From: Streptomyces parvulus
GTDB lineage: Bacteria; Actinomycetota; Actinomycetes; Streptomycetales; Streptomycetaceae
Reading direction: 5' to 3'
DNA: 64,000 bases
Assembly: GCF_014648855.1 (NCBI RefSeq)
Contig: NZ_BMRX01000002.1
Coordinates: forward strand, 310,001-374,000
This document shows, piece by piece, positions 1 through 8,205 of this stretch (its first letter is position 1; every line of letters starts with the position of its first letter). Below the pieces are notes generated by a model, which did not search any database, had not been told where the DNA came from, and saw nothing but the letters and a program-made list of their open reading frames with translations. The translations under genes were made by a program, and so were the position numbers.

Positions 1-1
1 C

Positions 2-904
2 GCCGGATACCTGGCGGTGCAGTACGTGACCGGGGGCGCGGGCGCGCCCGGCTGCAAGGTGGTCGCCGGCGGCGACGGCGGCACGGCGTACGAGTTCACG
101 CCGGAGCAGGCGGTGAACGCCGCGACGATCACCGCGGTCGGCACCGCGCGCAAGCTGCCGGAGCGGGCGGTGACGATCGCGCTGGCGACCGCGTTGCAGG
201 AGTCCACGCTGCGCAACCTCGACCACGGGGACCGGGACTCGCTCGGCCTGTTCCAGCAGCGGCCCTCGCAGGGCTGGGGCAAGCCGGCGGAGATCATGGA
301 CCCGGCGTACTCGGCGGGTCTCTTCTACGACCACCTCGTCGAGATCCCCGGCTACCAGGACCTCGAACTGACCGACGCCGCCCAGCGGGTGCAGCGCAGC
401 GCCTTCCCCCACGCCTACGCCAAGCACGAGCCGGACGCCACGCTGCTCGCCGCCGCTCTGACCGGCCGGTCCGCCGCGACCCTGACCTGCGACGGGCGCC
501 CCGGCGCCGCGCGGGAGAAGGGGCCGGAGGCGGTGCGGGCGGCGCTGGTGCGGGACTTCGGGCGCGCGGTGTTCCAGCCGGCCGCCGCGACGGCGGGCGG
601 GACCTCGGCGGAGCCGTCCACGGCTCCCGGCGCCGGGGCCGTCGACGGCGACGGGCGGACCGTGACGCTGCCCGTGGCCGGGGGCGCGGGCGCCGACGGC
701 GGCGAGGACCCGCACCGGCGGGGCTGGCAGCTGGCGCACTGGGCGGTGGCCAACGCCTCCTCGCTGCACGTCGAGCGGGTCTCCTACGCGGGCCGGACGT
801 GGACCGCGGGCAACACCGACAGCAAGTGGACGCCGATGGGCTCGGGCGGCGCCGAGGGCGCGGAGCGGGCGGCGGGCTCGGTGCGGATCACGTCCATGCG
901 GTAG
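2..904 (+). CDS. Exported protein with lysozyme-like segment, 5' end outside window
   Basis: Partial: the frame is open from base 2, and the first visible residues (AGYLAVQYV) look like the end of a membrane segment or signal anchor, so the true start lies upstream; the GTG at 17 is probably not the start. About 300 residues are visible. The segment ALQES...DSLGLFQQRPSQGWG resembles the Glu-containing core of goose-type lysozyme or lytic-transglycosylase folds, common in actinobacterial exported proteins. A Gly/Ala-rich stretch follows, then a C-terminal part with no recognised domain. Family knowledge suggests a cell-wall-associated protein; hydrolase activity is inference only, and similar Streptomyces proteins are often filed as hypothetical or mislabelled heavy-metal transporters. 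Confidence 0.7.
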   Translation, partial: AGYLAVQYVTGGAGAPGCKVVAGGDGGTAYEFTPEQAVNAATITAVGTARKLPERAVTIALATALQESTLRNLDHGDRDSLGLFQQRPSQGWGKPAEIMDPAYSAGLFYDHLVEIPGYQDLELTDAAQRVQRSAFPHAYAKHEPDATLLAAALTGRSAATLTCDGRPGAAREKGPEAVRAALVRDFGRAVFQPAAATAGGTSAEPSTAPGAGAVDGDGRTVTLPVAGGAGADGGEDPHRRGWQLAHWAVANASSLHVERVSYAGRTWTAGNTDSKWTPMGSGGAEGAERAAGSVRITSMR

Positions 905-1231
905 GGCCTGTCGGCCGCCCGTACGGTCCGTCACTCCCCCGGGTTACCCGCGCGGGCGCCGGGTCGACGCGGCTTACGCCTTTTCGCGTGGTCGCCCCCG
1001 AAAGCGCCGGAGCCCGGGAAAATCAAGGGCTGTAAGGATTCGGCAGACTTTCCGACCGGAGCCCTTTTGCCCGTTTTTCTGTGCACCTGATTATGCGACG
1101 CATTGCCAACTCTTTACGTTGTGCCGCCGCAACCTTCGCGGCCTTCGAGCGGTAGTCACTGCGTCCGAGCCCGTCGATCACTCGCCGGGAACGGTCGCTA
1201 CTCATCAGTTGACTTCCGTCGAAGGAGCATC
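905..1231. other. Intergenic region upstream of small secreted protein
   Basis: 327 bases without a supported gene. It contains a relatively AT-rich patch (about 1015-1125), unusual against the surrounding GC content, which is the likely place for the promoter of the downstream gene. A weak hairpin (AAGGGCT at 1025-1031 with AGCCCTT at 1060-1066) followed by a short T-run near 1074-1078 could end transcription of the upstream gene. A clear ribosome-binding site, GAAGGAG at 1221-1227, serves the gene starting at 1232. Confidence 0.5.
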
Positions 1232-1663
1232 ATGTCCCTCCCCCTGACCCGCCGGATCGCCCGTGCCGCGCTGCTCGTCGCTGCGGGAGCGGCCGCCGGG
1301 GTCGGTGCGGCCGGCTCCGCCAGCGCGGCTCCCGAACTGCCCGCCACCCCGAACCTCGGGGGGCTGACCGCCCTGGACGGCGCGAACGTCGGCAACACCG
1401 TGGACTCCGCCGCCCAGAACGTGACCGAGACCGCGGGCGAGACCGGCGGCAAGGCCGTCCAGAAGGCCGTGCCGACCGCCGGCAAGACCGGTGGCTCGGT
1501 CGTGAAGAAGGCCACCCCGGCCGCGCAGAACGCCGCCGGGGACGCGGCGGGCTCCGCCGGGGACATCGTCGGTGACACGGCGGCCACCGCCACGAAGGGC
1601 GGGCTGCCCACCGACTCGCTGGGCGCGGGCGGGCTGCCGGTGCAGGGTCTGCCGATCGGCTGA
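1232..1663 (+). CDS. Small secreted Ala/Gly-rich protein
   Basis: 143 residues. The ATG at 1232 follows GAAGGAG by five bases and opens a classic Sec signal peptide (RRIAR, then an Ala/Val-rich core, ending near AGSASA-AP). The mature part is low-complexity, with repeated units such as ETAGETGGKAV, PTAGKTGGSVV and AQNAAGDAAG, and few hydrophobic residues. It has no enzymatic motif. Proteins of this type in Streptomyces are sometimes annotated as ATP-binding, which nothing in this sequence supports. It stands alone, with a strong terminator directly downstream. The function is unknown; an extracellular or wall-associated role is inferred from the signal peptide. Confidence 0.8.
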   Translation: MSLPLTRRIARAALLVAAGAAAGVGAAGSASAAPELPATPNLGGLTALDGANVGNTVDSAAQNVTETAGETGGKAVQKAVPTAGKTGGSVVKKATPAAQNAAGDAAGSAGDIVGDTAATATKGGLPTDSLGAGGLPVQGLPIG

Positions 1664-1679
1664 CGCCGGGTCTGTACGG

Positions 1680-1719
1680 CGCCGGGGTCTGGGGTTCCCA
1701 GGCCCCGGCGTTCTTTCTT
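1680..1719. terminator. Bidirectional terminator between the small secreted protein gene and dapC
   Basis: Thirteen-base arms (CGCCGGGGTCTGG at 1680-1692, CCAGGCCCCGGCG at 1698-1710, one G-T wobble) around a GGTTC loop, followed on the plus strand by TTCTTTCTT. It lies between convergent genes. Confidence 0.85.
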
Positions 1720-1721
1720 GC

Positions 1722-2819
1722 CTACCGCTTCAGGCGGGCCGCCGCTGACTGGACTCGTTCGTCCGTCGCCGTCAGGGCCACGCGGACGAAGCGTTCCCCG
1801 GCCGGGCCGTAGAAGTCGCCCGGGGCCACCAGGATGCCGCGCTCGGCCAGGTGGGCGACCGTGTCCCAGCAGGACTCGTCGCGGGTGGCCCACAGGTAGA
1901 GGCTGGCCTCGCTGTGCTCGATGCGGAAGCCGTGGCCGAGCAGGGCCTCGCGCAGGACGGCGCGGCGGGCCGCGTACCGCTCGCGCTGGACGCGCACGTG
2001 CTCGTCGTCGCCGAGGGCCGCCACCACGGCCGCCTGCGTCGGCGCCGACGTCATCATGCCGCCGTGCTTGCGGATCTCCAGCAGCGGGCCGAGGACCTCC
2101 GGGTCGCCGGCCAGGAACGCCGCGCGGTAGCCGGCGAGGTTGGACCGCTTGGAGAGCGAGTGCACGGCCACCAGGCCGTCGTACGAACCGCCGTTGACGT
2201 CCGGGTGCAGGACGGAGACCGGGGCGGCCTCCCAGCCCAGTTCCAGGTAGCACTCGTCGGAGACGACGAGGACGCCGTGCTCGCGGGCCCAGGCCACGAT
2301 CCGGGTCAGCTCCGCCTTCGACAGGACCTTGCCGGTCGGGTTGGACGGCGAGTTGAGCCACAGCAGCCTGAGGCCCGCCGGGTCCAGTGCGGTCGGGTCG
2401 TCGTAGGCCTCGTACTCCGCGCGGGCCAGGCGGGCGCCGACCTCGTAGGTCGGGTAGGCCAGGCGGGGGAAGGCCACCCGGTCGCCGGGGCCGAGGCCGA
2501 GCTGGGTCGGGAGCCAGGCGACGAGTTCCTTGGAGCCGACGATCGGCAGCACGTGGCGGTGGGTGACGTCGCGGGCGCCGAGGCGGCGTTCCACCCAGCC
2601 GGTGATCGCGTCGCGCAGCGCCGGGGTGCCCCAGACCGTCGGGTAGCCCGGGGAGTCCGCCGCGTCGATCAGCGCCTTCTGGATCAGCTCGGGGACCGGG
2701 TCGACCGGGGTGCCGACGGAGAGGTCGACGATGCCGTCGGGGTGGGCCGCGGCCGTCTTCTTGTACGGCTCCAGCTTGTCCCAGGGGAAGGTGGGAAGCC
2801 GGTCGGAGACTGCGGACAC
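1722..2819 (-). CDS. dapC: Succinyldiaminopimelate aminotransferase DapC
   Basis: 365-residue class I/II PLP-dependent aminotransferase that converts N-succinyl-2-amino-6-oxopimelate to N-succinyl-diaminopimelate, a step toward lysine and meso/LL-diaminopimelate of the wall; cytosolic. Visible features are the N-terminal FPWDKLEPYK, the SPSNPTGK loop, and SLSKRSNLAGYR around the PLP-binding Lys. The GTG at 2819 (VSAVSDRLPTFPWD) is chosen over an in-frame upstream ATG because it has a purine-rich site just before it and matches the usual N-terminus of the family. It lies directly downstream of fdxA on the same strand; the fdxA-dapC pair is conserved in actinobacteria, but here a hairpin separates the two. 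Confidence 0.9.
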   Translation of the reverse strand: MSAVSDRLPTFPWDKLEPYKKTAAAHPDGIVDLSVGTPVDPVPELIQKALIDAADSPGYPTVWGTPALRDAITGWVERRLGARDVTHRHVLPIVGSKELVAWLPTQLGLGPGDRVAFPRLAYPTYEVGARLARAEYEAYDDPTALDPAGLRLLWLNSPSNPTGKVLSKAELTRIVAWAREHGVLVVSDECYLELGWEAAPVSVLHPDVNGGSYDGLVAVHSLSKRSNLAGYRAAFLAGDPEVLGPLLEIRKHGGMMTSAPTQAAVVAALGDDEHVRVQRERYAARRAVLREALLGHGFRIEHSEASLYLWATRDESCWDTVAHLAERGILVAPGDFYGPAGERFVRVALTATDERVQSAAARLKR

Positions 2820-2866
2820 GTTGGTGGCTCTCTTTCGTCTTCGTCCTGCGCGAGTCCTCGGCAAAC

Positions 2867-2920
2867 GCCTCGGCCCCGTACCGCACCGGTCGGGAGGACC
2901 GGGCCGTACGGGACCGAGGC
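2867..2920 (-). terminator. Hairpin between fdxA and dapC
   Basis: Outer arms GCCTCGGCCCCGTAC (2867-2881) and GTACGGGACCGAGGC (2906-2920) pair over 15 bases with one wobble, and an inner CCGGTC/GACCGG stem sits inside. It lies just after the fdxA stop and about 50 bases before the dapC start, so it may end or attenuate fdxA transcription ahead of dapC. There is no long T-run. Confidence 0.7.
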
Positions 2921-2931
2921 GGCGCGGGTGC

Positions 2932-3249
2932 TTACGCCTGCGGCGGCAGCGCGGCGACGAAGGGGTGGTCGCGCTCGATCAGGCCCAGCTTGCTGGCACC
3001 GCCCGGCGAGCCGAGTTCGTCGAAGAACTCGACGTTCGCCTTGTAGTAGTCCTTCCACTCCTCCGGAGTGTCGTCCTCGTAGAAGATCGCCTCGACCGGG
3101 CAGACCGGCTCACAGGCACCACAGTCGACGCATTCGTCCGGGTGGATGTACAAGGACCGCTGGCCCTCGTAGATGCAGTCGACCGGGCACTCCTCGATGC
3201 ACGCCTTGTCCTTCACGTCGACACAAGGCTGCGCGATGACGTAGGTCAC
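2932..3249 (-). CDS. fdxA: 7Fe-8S ferredoxin
   Basis: 105 residues, typical of actinobacterial seven-iron ferredoxins carrying one [3Fe-4S] and one [4Fe-4S] cluster. Cysteines lie at CVDVKDKACIEECPVDCIY near the N-terminus and CVDCGACEPVCPVEAI at residues about 40-55. It is a soluble low-potential electron carrier, for example to cytochromes P450 or other reductases. The ATG at 3249 begins MTYVIAQPC, the invariant start of the family. It is divergent from the GNAT gene at 3390, with a promoter-sized gap of about 140 bases between them. Confidence 0.93.
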   Translation of the reverse strand: MTYVIAQPCVDVKDKACIEECPVDCIYEGQRSLYIHPDECVDCGACEPVCPVEAIFYEDDTPEEWKDYYKANVEFFDELGSPGGASKLGLIERDHPFVAALPPQA

Positions 3250-3389
3250 GCTGTCGTTCCTCCTCGATAGGGCGCTGGCGGGCCTCCTCAGGCTCCGCCG
3301 CCTGGCGCGCGGGAGCGCGGCGTCGTCGATGCCCGCCCCTAGTATCTCCGTTCTTGGGCATGATCCGAACAGGAGGGGTGGACAGACCC

Positions 3390-4400
3390 GTGGAAATCTC
3401 TGCCGCTGGGCGTCTTGAGGTCCGCATCACCGCTGCTGACGTGGGCAAACGAGTCTCCGTGCGGCGCTTGAGCGAAGCGGGTGGCTCGCTTGAGAAGTTC
3501 ACCGACACGGTCGGTGTTCTCACATCCTGGACCGACGGTGTGCTGCTGATCACACGAAAGAGTGGCGAGACCGTGCGTGTCGCGGAATCCGCGCTCGTCG
3601 CCGGAAAGGTCGTGCCGTCCGCACCCGCGCGCCGGCGCGGTCCCGCCGCGACGTACGAGGAGCTGGCCCGGGTAGCCGCGCGGGCCTGGCCCCCCGTCGA
3701 GGAGGAGCGGCTCGGCGAGTGGCGGCTGCGGGCGGCCGGCGGCTTCACGCGCCGGGCCAACTCCGCGCTCCCGCTCGGCGATCCGGGGCTGCCGCTGGAC
3801 GACGCCCTGAGTGCCGTACGGCGCTGGTACGGCGCCCGGGGGCTGCCCGCCTACGTGCAGGCCGCGACCGGTGCCGAGGGCACCGAGGAGCGGCTGTGCG
3901 CGGAGCTGGAGCGGCGGGGCTGGGTGCGCGAGGTGTCGGCGGAGGTGTGGACCGGCGGCCTGGCTCCGGTGGCCGACCTGGCCGAGGGCGCCGGCGTGGT
4001 CCTGTCCCGCGACGCGGACGAGGCGTGGCTGGCCCGCTACCAGCGCAAGGGCGTCTCCGACGTGGCCCTGCGGGTGCTGGGAGGGGGCCCTTCGGTGTGG
4101 TTCGCGACGGTCCCCGGCGCGGACGCCCCGGCAGCGATCGGGCGGTGTGTCGTGGACGGGCGGTGGGCCTCCTTCGCCGCCGTCGAGGTGGACCCCGCGC
4201 AGCGGCGCCGGGGACTCGCGACCGCCGTGATGGCCACGCTGGCCGGGCGGGCCCTGGAGGAGGGCGCGTCGGCGGCGTGGCTCCAGGTGGAGACGGACAA
4301 CGCCGGGGCGCGGGCGCTGTACGCCGGGATGGGCTTCGCGGCGCACCACGCCTATCACCACTACCGGGAGCCCTCGGACGCCGCGACGGCGGCGCCGTGA
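3390..4400 (+). CDS. GNAT acetyltransferase with N-terminal SH3-like domain
   Basis: 336 residues. The N-terminal part (about 1-70, VRITAADVGKRVSVRRL...) looks like the small beta domain found in the mycobacterial Rv0428c-type acetyltransferases; the C-terminal 110 residues form a GNAT fold with acetyl-CoA motif A VDPAQRRRGLATAVM and the ending ALYAGMGF. The acceptor substrate is unknown. The GTG at 3390 follows AGGAGGGG at 3371-3378 with normal spacing; in-frame ATGs at 3354 and 3360 lie before that site and are less likely. The stop overlaps the next gene's start (GTGA), implying translational coupling. Confidence 0.85.
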   Translation: MEISAAGRLEVRITAADVGKRVSVRRLSEAGGSLEKFTDTVGVLTSWTDGVLLITRKSGETVRVAESALVAGKVVPSAPARRRGPAATYEELARVAARAWPPVEEERLGEWRLRAAGGFTRRANSALPLGDPGLPLDDALSAVRRWYGARGLPAYVQAATGAEGTEERLCAELERRGWVREVSAEVWTGGLAPVADLAEGAGVVLSRDADEAWLARYQRKGVSDVALRVLGGGPSVWFATVPGADAPAAIGRCVVDGRWASFAAVEVDPAQRRRGLATAVMATLAGRALEEGASAAWLQVETDNAGARALYAGMGFAAHHAYHHYREPSDAATAAP

Positions 4401-5263
4401 CGGGGCGGGTGCGTCCGCCCTCGCCGGAGCGCTCCGCGCAGGTGCGGCGGCGGTTCGCCGAGGAGGCGCGGTCCGAGCGGCCCGACCTCGCGACGCTGTG
4501 CCTGCTGCTGGGCGCGGAGGCGGACGGGGCGCTGGACGAGGCGGGGCTGGACGCCGCGCAGGTGGAACTCGACCGGCTGGCCGGGGAGCTGCCCTTCCGG
4601 CCGGGTGCGCCGCGGGCCTGGGCGGTGGCGCTGCGGGATCTGCTCGGCGGGCGGTACGGGTTCCACGGGGTGGCCGCGGACTACCAGCGGCTGGAGTCGT
4701 CCCTGCTGCACGAGGTGCTGCGGCGGCGGCGCGGGCTGCCGATCCTGCTGTCGGTGGTGTGGCTCGAGGTCGCCCGGCGGGCGGGGGCGCCGGTGTACGG
4801 GGTCGCGCTTCCGGGGCACTTCGTCGTGGGGCTCGGGGCGGAGTCCGGGCCGGCGGAGGAGCGGGTGCTGGTCGACCCGTTCGACGGGGGCCGGGTGCTC
4901 GAAGGGGACGACGCGGAGACGCTGGTCGCCGGGGCGACGGGGGCGGGGCTGCGGCCTTCGATGCTGGAGCCGGCGGCGCCGTTGCAGGTGGTGGCGCGGG
5001 TGCTGAACAACATCCGGGCGTGGGCCGAGGGCCGGCCGGAGGAGTCGGCGGTCGGGCTGTGGGCGATCGAGCTGGCCCTGCTGCTGCCGGCCCACGCGGC
5101 GCGGCTGCGGTACGAGCGGGCGCGGCTGCTGGTGCGGCGGGGGGAGTTCTCGGCGGGGGCCGGGGAGTTGGAGGCGTACGCGGAGGTCGTGGGCGCGGTG
5201 GACGACGGGGCCGCGGAGGAGGTGCGGGGGGAGGCCCGGGCGGCCCGCGCGATGCTGAACTGA
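4397..5263 (+). CDS. Transglutaminase-like SirB1-family protein
   Basis: 288 residues. The GTG at 4397 overlaps the GNAT stop by four bases. The region RRRRGLPILLSVVWLEVARRAGAPVYGVALPGHFVVGL is the hallmark of the SirB1/transglutaminase-like 2 family, in which the usual catalytic Cys is often missing; the His of PGHF and the following DPFDGG are kept. A C-terminal helical, TPR-like part (LNNIRAWA..., LLLPAHAARLRYERARLLVRRG) follows. The biochemical function of the family is unsettled. Coupling to the acetyltransferase suggests a shared role. A convergent terminator lies downstream. Confidence 0.8.
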   Translation: MTGRVRPPSPERSAQVRRRFAEEARSERPDLATLCLLLGAEADGALDEAGLDAAQVELDRLAGELPFRPGAPRAWAVALRDLLGGRYGFHGVAADYQRLESSLLHEVLRRRRGLPILLSVVWLEVARRAGAPVYGVALPGHFVVGLGAESGPAEERVLVDPFDGGRVLEGDDAETLVAGATGAGLRPSMLEPAAPLQVVARVLNNIRAWAEGRPEESAVGLWAIELALLLPAHAARLRYERARLLVRRGEFSAGAGELEAYAEVVGAVDDGAAEEVRGEARAARAMLN

Positions 5264-5314
5264 GGCGGGCGCCTGGGCGCGGTGGAGGTGCGGTCGTCCT
5301 GCGACCGGCTGCCG

Positions 5315-5347
5315 TGCGTGGCTGGTCGCGCGGTTCCCCGCGCCCCC
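5315..5347 (+). repeat. Candidate copy of a common Streptomyces intergenic repeat
   Basis: The string centred on GGCTGGTCGCGCGGTTCCCC and continuing into GCGCCCCC closely matches a short element that, from memory, recurs many times between genes in Streptomyces genomes and has no assigned function. I saw only this copy in the window. It lies between convergent genes beside a terminator hairpin. Confidence 0.5.
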
Positions 5348-5370
5348 GGCGGGGCGCCGCGGCCGGCCCG

Positions 5371-5397
5371 GCCAGGGGGCACCCGGCACCCCCTGGC
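5371..5397. terminator. Bidirectional hairpin between convergent genes
   Basis: Perfect nine-base arms GCCAGGGGG (5371-5379) and CCCCCTGGC (5389-5397) with a nine-base loop, positioned between the stop at 5263 and the stop of the minus-strand gene at 5409. Confidence 0.75.
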
Positions 5398-5408
5398 GGA
5401 CTGTTGCG

Positions 5409-7625
5409 TCAGCTGGGATTGGTGTCGATGACGGCCACGCGGTCGGTCTTGCTCTTGAGGGCCTGGCGCAGGGAGCCGTAGACGTCCTCGGGGGTGACCG
5501 GCGTCTTCTCGCCGTTGGCGCGGGTGATGAGGACGCCGTCGAAGGTCTGGCCGTAGAGGCTCTTGAGGGCGTTCAGGTCGGGCTTGTCGACGAGCTTGCC
5601 GCCGACGGCCGTGACCCCGAGGAACTTCCAGAGCGACTTCTCAGGGCTGAACGCGATGGTGTGCGCCGCGTCCGTCTGCACGGTCACCTTGGCCGACATC
5701 GCCGGCTCGGCGAACTCCTTGAGCATCCGGTCGACCTCGGCCCTGGGGACCGTCGGCTGCTGGGTGGTGGTCGGCACGTTCACCGCGGCGGCGGTGCCGG
5801 TCTCCACCTGGGAGCGGTACGCCGCCCGCACGGACTCCGTCGACTTGGCGACGTCGATGCCCTTGCCGGCCTTGCCGTAGACGGGCACGGCCTTGCCGGA
5901 CTCGAACTCGACGGTGCCCTCGGTGACCGAGCCGGCGCCGCCGGCCGCGTCCTCCAGGGCGGCGTGCAGCTTCTCCTCGTCGACCGGCATCTGCGGTTCC
6001 ACGACGCGTTTCTGGCCGAAGAGCGAGCCGATGACGGAGACCGGGTTGTAGTCGCTCTTCGCGGCCGCGCTCGCGGTGGCCTGCGTGTCGAGCTGGAGCC
6101 CGGCCTGGTCTGGCCTGAGGGAGACGGTGTCGCCGCCGACCGTGAGCTTGAGGGGCTTGCCCGCACGAGCGGCGAGGGTGTCGTCCAGCTTCTCGACGGC
6201 GTCGTCGCGGGTGCCGCCGCCGATGTCGACGCCGAGCACGGTGGTGCCCTTGGGCACGTCGGAGCGGTTCATCAGCAGCCCGGCGCCGTAGGTGACGCCG
6301 GCGACGACGACCAGGCCGCCGACGAGCAGCGGCAGCTTGCCGCGCCCCTTCTTCTTGGCGGGCTTGGCGGAGCCCGCCGGGGGCGTGGAGACCGGTTCGG
6401 GCAGCTTGGGGGGCGTGTGCGGCAGCGGTCCGTCGCCGCCTGGGCCCTGGAAGGGCGCGGTGCGCTCGCCCGGGACGACGGGGATGCCGCTGGTCACGGT
6501 GTTGCCGGAGACGTTGTCCGGGTTGCCGTAGCCCGGGGTGCCCGGTTCGGGGGCGGGCTTCTGCGGGGTGAGGATCGCGGTGTCGTCGCTGAGTCCGCCG
6601 CCGGGGCCCTGGGGCCTGCCGGGTGCGGGGGCACCGCCCGGTCCGCGTACGCCGCCTTGGGCGGGCCCACGCTGCGCGGGTGCCCCGGGGGCGCCGGCCG
6701 CCCCGGGGGCGCCGAAGTCGCCGAGGTCGCCCACGGGGGGCGGGGTCAGGCGGCCCTCGCCGGTGACCGGACCGCCGGTCGGGCCCGCGGGGCCGGAGCC
6801 CTGGGGGGTCTGACCGTTCGGGCCGCCCGCTGCGCCGGCTCCGTCGCCGGCGAAGTACGGGAGGTCGTCGCGGCGCGGCTCGCCGCCGGGGCGGGCGCCG
6901 TTGCCGCCGCCCAGGGGTCCGGCCGCGAGTGCCTCGGTCACGTCGAAGGAACCGGTGCCTCCGCCGTGGCCGGGCGCGACGGGGCCGCCGGTCGCGCCGG
7001 GCAGTCCGGCGCCGTTGCCGGACCCGGGGCGGGTGCCGCCGGGCACGCTCATCGAGCCGACGACGCCACCGGGACGGCCACCGCCGCCCGGGCGCGTGCC
7101 GGCGCCCGGCGCGGCGGCGCCGGGAGCGCCCGCGCCGGCCGGACCGGCCGGGGCGCCGGCCGCGGGGCCCGAACCCCCGGGCTGACCGGCGCCGTTGGCG
7201 GAGCCGTCGCCCTGAGGTCCCTTGGCGGGGCCGGACTTGCGGGGCGCGAACCAGTCGCTCGTCGGCTTCTCCTCGGCGGGCGCGGCGGGCTCGGCGGGAG
7301 CCTCGGGGGCGCTCGTGGGAGGGACCGCGCTCGGCGCGGGCTGCTCGGCGGTCGTCTCCGCGTCGCCCGCGGCGCCGGCCTCGGCGTCCGTGACGGGCTT
7401 GCGTACGACGACCGGCGGGATGGGCCGGGACCCGGGGATGTTGATCCGGATACGGGTCGTCAGCGTCGTCTCGGTCTTGCGCTCCTCCGGTCGCGCGGCC
7501 GAACGGCCCGCGTCCGCACCGGCGTCGGAAGCCGTGGGTGTCCCGTAGGGCGGGGTGCCCGAGGGGTATGCGGCTCCGCCGCGCCCGTGGGGCCCGGAGG
7601 ACGAACTGTCAGTTTCACGACTCAA
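5409..7625 (-). CDS. Membrane-anchored peptidoglycan-binding-domain protein with long disordered N-terminus
   Basis: 738 residues in three parts. Residues 1 to about 429 are predicted cytosolic and extremely Pro/Gly/Ala-rich with no regular fold. Residues about 430-453 (LPLLVGGLVVVAGVTYGAGLL, preceded by KPAKKKGRGK) are a single transmembrane helix with the positive-inside rule satisfied. The remaining 285 residues are outside and resemble the repeated peptidoglycan-binding domain found next to VanW or L,D-transpeptidase domains (TTQQPTVPRAEVDRMLKEFAEPAMSAKVTV). No catalytic domain follows. A role in wall sensing or attachment is inferred. The start ATG at 7625 begins MSRETDSSSSG; the promoter must lie in 7626-7782. 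Confidence 0.75.
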   Translation of the reverse strand: MSRETDSSSSGPHGRGGAAYPSGTPPYGTPTASDAGADAGRSAARPEERKTETTLTTRIRINIPGSRPIPPVVVRKPVTDAEAGAAGDAETTAEQPAPSAVPPTSAPEAPAEPAAPAEEKPTSDWFAPRKSGPAKGPQGDGSANGAGQPGGSGPAAGAPAGPAGAGAPGAAAPGAGTRPGGGGRPGGVVGSMSVPGGTRPGSGNGAGLPGATGGPVAPGHGGGTGSFDVTEALAAGPLGGGNGARPGGEPRRDDLPYFAGDGAGAAGGPNGQTPQGSGPAGPTGGPVTGEGRLTPPPVGDLGDFGAPGAAGAPGAPAQRGPAQGGVRGPGGAPAPGRPQGPGGGLSDDTAILTPQKPAPEPGTPGYGNPDNVSGNTVTSGIPVVPGERTAPFQGPGGDGPLPHTPPKLPEPVSTPPAGSAKPAKKKGRGKLPLLVGGLVVVAGVTYGAGLLMNRSDVPKGTTVLGVDIGGGTRDDAVEKLDDTLAARAGKPLKLTVGGDTVSLRPDQAGLQLDTQATASAAAKSDYNPVSVIGSLFGQKRVVEPQMPVDEEKLHAALEDAAGGAGSVTEGTVEFESGKAVPVYGKAGKGIDVAKSTESVRAAYRSQVETGTAAAVNVPTTTQQPTVPRAEVDRMLKEFAEPAMSAKVTVQTDAAHTIAFSPEKSLWKFLGVTAVGGKLVDKPDLNALKSLYGQTFDGVLITRANGEKTPVTPEDVYGSLRQALKSKTDRVAVIDTNPS

Positions 7626-7782
7626 GGCAGGTTCTCCCGGTTGGCTCCGCCGCCCGTCACACCTTCAAAGCGGGCGGCTCGGCGGCGCGCACCACCATAC
7701 TGGCCACTTCTCGCGCGTATCCCGTGACCGCCGGGGAAACCCACACGGGACTCGCACGAGCGCGGTATGGCGAAGCGGTACG

Positions 7783-8205
7783 TCACTTGCGAAGTCGGGC
7801 GGTGCCGCCGCCCGGTTGCCTCACCGGCGCGAGGGTGGCGCACATCACAGCCACGGCGATGCCGCCGAGCAGGAAGAGGTACGAGCCGCTGCCCGCCGCG
7901 AACAGGAAGTCGCCCTCGGGGCGGCTGGTGGTGAGCAGCACCACGGCGAGCGCCCAGCCCGCGGCCGGCGCGACGGCCCCGCCCCGGCGTCCGGTCGCGC
8001 GGCCCGCGCCGAGGCACAGCCCGGCCTCGGCGGCCAGCGCCAGCAGCAGCCCGCCGGGGAACCAGGCCGGCTGGAGCAGCGCCCCGGCGACGCCGGTCGC
8101 CGCGCCGAGGACGAAGAGTGCCAGGTAGAGGGCGGCGCGGCCGAGCGAGGGCGGGCGCAGGGGCTGGGCCAGCACGGAGCTGGCCGGCCGGGTGCGGCCG
8201 CTCAC
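7783..8205 (-). CDS. Small polytopic membrane protein (DUF6113-like)
   Basis: 140 residues with about four hydrophobic segments ([76 protein letters not shown]). The GTG at 8205 overlaps the mshB stop (GTGA), so it is translationally coupled to mshB. It matches my recollection of the DUF6113 proteins that follow mshB in Streptomyces. The function is unknown; coupling suggests a link to mycothiol metabolism, but this is inference. Confidence 0.75.
   Translation of the reverse strand: MSGRTRPASSVLAQPLRPPSLGRAALYLALFVLGAATGVAGALLQPAWFPGGLLLALAAEAGLCLGAGRATGRRGGAVAPAAGWALAVVLLTTSRPEGDFLFAAGSGSYLFLLGGIAVAVMCATLAPVRQPGGGTARLRK

Noticed and set aside
1198..2886. 562-codon minus-strand frame covering the small secreted protein gene and dapC
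   Set aside because: It runs antisense to the secreted protein gene and out of frame within dapC; the translation is a low-complexity Arg/Pro shadow.
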